The translations under genes were made by a program, and so were the position numbers. From the NCBI GenBank assembly GCA_026692885.1, contig JAPLNJ010000334.1:1-15624 (forward strand): a DNA stretch of 15,624 bases, read 5' to 3'. Shown piece after piece: positions 15,211 to 15,624 of this stretch. The stretch is from Planctomycetota bacterium. GTDB taxonomy: Bacteria; Planctomycetota; Planctomycetia; Pirellulales; Pirellulaceae. The notes below the pieces were generated by a model, which saw only the letters and a program-made list of their open reading frames with translations, was not told where the DNA came from and ran no database searches. Numbering within the stretch: the stretch's first letter is position 1; every line of letters starts with the position of its first letter.

Positions 15211-15263
15211 CTTCCGCCGCATCCCGCCCGCCGCCGGAGGCGGCGGGCGGGATGCGGCGGAAG
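15211..15263. repeat. 25-bp perfect stem hairpin, 3-base loop (copy A)
   Basis: The left arm 15211-15235 (CTTCCGCCGCATCCCGCCCG...) and right arm 15239-15263 are exact complements around loop GGA. It shares its design and the CGCCGCAT core with the hairpin at 15429-15481 but differs in sequence. Confidence 0.93.
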
Positions 15264-15428
15264 ACAGCACGGCTGGCGTCTGCCGACGTAGTGTACGAAA
15301 CCCAATTCCACCGGGGTAAGCCCGAATGGCACGAGGTTAAGCGTAAGTGTTGTCATTCCGCCACATCCCCCACTGGGCCTGTCCCAGTGGAAAAAGGGTT
15401 TGGTCACTAATAGCGGTCCCCCCCTATT

Positions 15429-15481
15429 CCCCTTCGCCGCATTCACCGCCGCCACCGGCGGCGGTGAATGCGGCGAAGGGG
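15429..15481. repeat. 25-bp perfect stem hairpin, 3-base loop (copy B)
   Basis: The left arm 15429-15453 (CCCCTTCGCCGCATTCACCG...) and right arm 15457-15481 are exact complements around loop ACC. Same size, loop length and CGCCGCAT core as copy A, yet the rest of the stem differs in both arms together. Confidence 0.93.
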
Positions 15482-15624
15482 ACGGGGTGTGGTCGCGGTG
15501 CGCGGGCCTTGGTTTTCAAGCCTCTTGTCCACTGGGGCAAGCCCAGTGGGGATCGGAGGTTCCGCTTAACCTCGTACCATTCGGGGCGAGCCCGGATGGG
15601 GACCCGACAAGCCAAGCTGGAACA

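Larger units (their letters stand above)
14981..15624. repeat. repeat island of hairpins and palindromes, no gene
   Basis: 644 bases with no credible coding sequence; open frames here are proline/arginine-rich translations of palindromes. Besides the separately listed hairpins it holds five short palindromes of one style: 15144-15165 (CCATCCGGGCTTGCCCCGG), 15308-15329, 15370-15390 (CCACTGGGCCTGTCCCAGTG), 15529-15549 and 15577-15599. An inverted pair 15319-15343 / 15563-15587 (core CACGAGGTTAAGCG) matches at about 23-24 of 25 bases. CGCGCAA/TTGCGCG pairs at 15091-15114. Several insertion events appear layered here. The fliJ promoter, if any, would lie in this region but none is visible. Confidence 0.8.

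Noticed and set aside
14997..15615. Several short open frames on both strands upstream of fliJ
   Set aside because: All are readings through perfect palindromes, with no ribosome binding sites and no recognisable domains.
15049..15624. CRISPR array
   Set aside because: The repeats are palindromes of different families and spacings, not regularly spaced identical direct repeats.

Overview
The window looks like chromosomal DNA of a GC-rich planctomycete, probably of the Pirellulales or a relative. The reasons are a HzsA-related beta-propeller/cytochrome protein next to a secreted sialidase-like protein, a planctomycete-style flagellar export gene run, and many perfect hairpin repeats between genes. 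I name no species. No tRNA, rRNA, CRISPR array or intact insertion sequence was seen.

Layout. 1-451 (minus) is the N-terminal part of a DNA cytosine-5 methyltransferase cut by the window edge; a 26-codon reading frame overlaps its start by ATGA. 657-4808 (minus) holds a probable two-gene unit: a secreted HzsA-related multiheme protein followed by a secreted Asp-box (sialidase-fold) protein. A 117-bp MITE-like palindromic element (4924-5040) separates it from 5049-7409 (minus), a glycyl radical enzyme whose active-site residues match trans-4-hydroxy-L-proline dehydratase (HypD). A perfect 34-bp-stem hairpin lies in the divergent gap that follows. 7778-9334 (plus) is a major facilitator transporter gene whose 5' part carries a stop codon, a 1-base frameshift and probably a 2-base frameshift. 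9734-10329 (plus) is a tightly coupled pair of small genes of unknown function with the layout of a toxin/immunity or toxin-antitoxin pair.

10428-14980 (minus) is a flagellar type III export/C-ring run transcribed fliJ-fliN-fliO-fliP-fliQ-fliR-flhB. The membrane export genes are recognisable, but the run shows repeat-associated damage. FlhB stops before its NPTH autocleavage domain, and its stop codon lies inside a small palindrome. FliP carries an N-terminal extension of about 65 residues made partly of repeat-like DNA. flhA does not follow flhB, and fliI does not directly precede fliJ. Instead, 14981-15624 is a dense island of perfect hairpins and short palindromes with no credible gene.

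The main story is genome remodelling by small palindromic repeats: at gene ends (hypD, flhB), between genes (fliR/flhB, hypD/MFS) and inside a 5' coding end (fliP). The least understood genes are the small coupled pair at 9734-10329. I did not find a clear-cut new multi-gene system.
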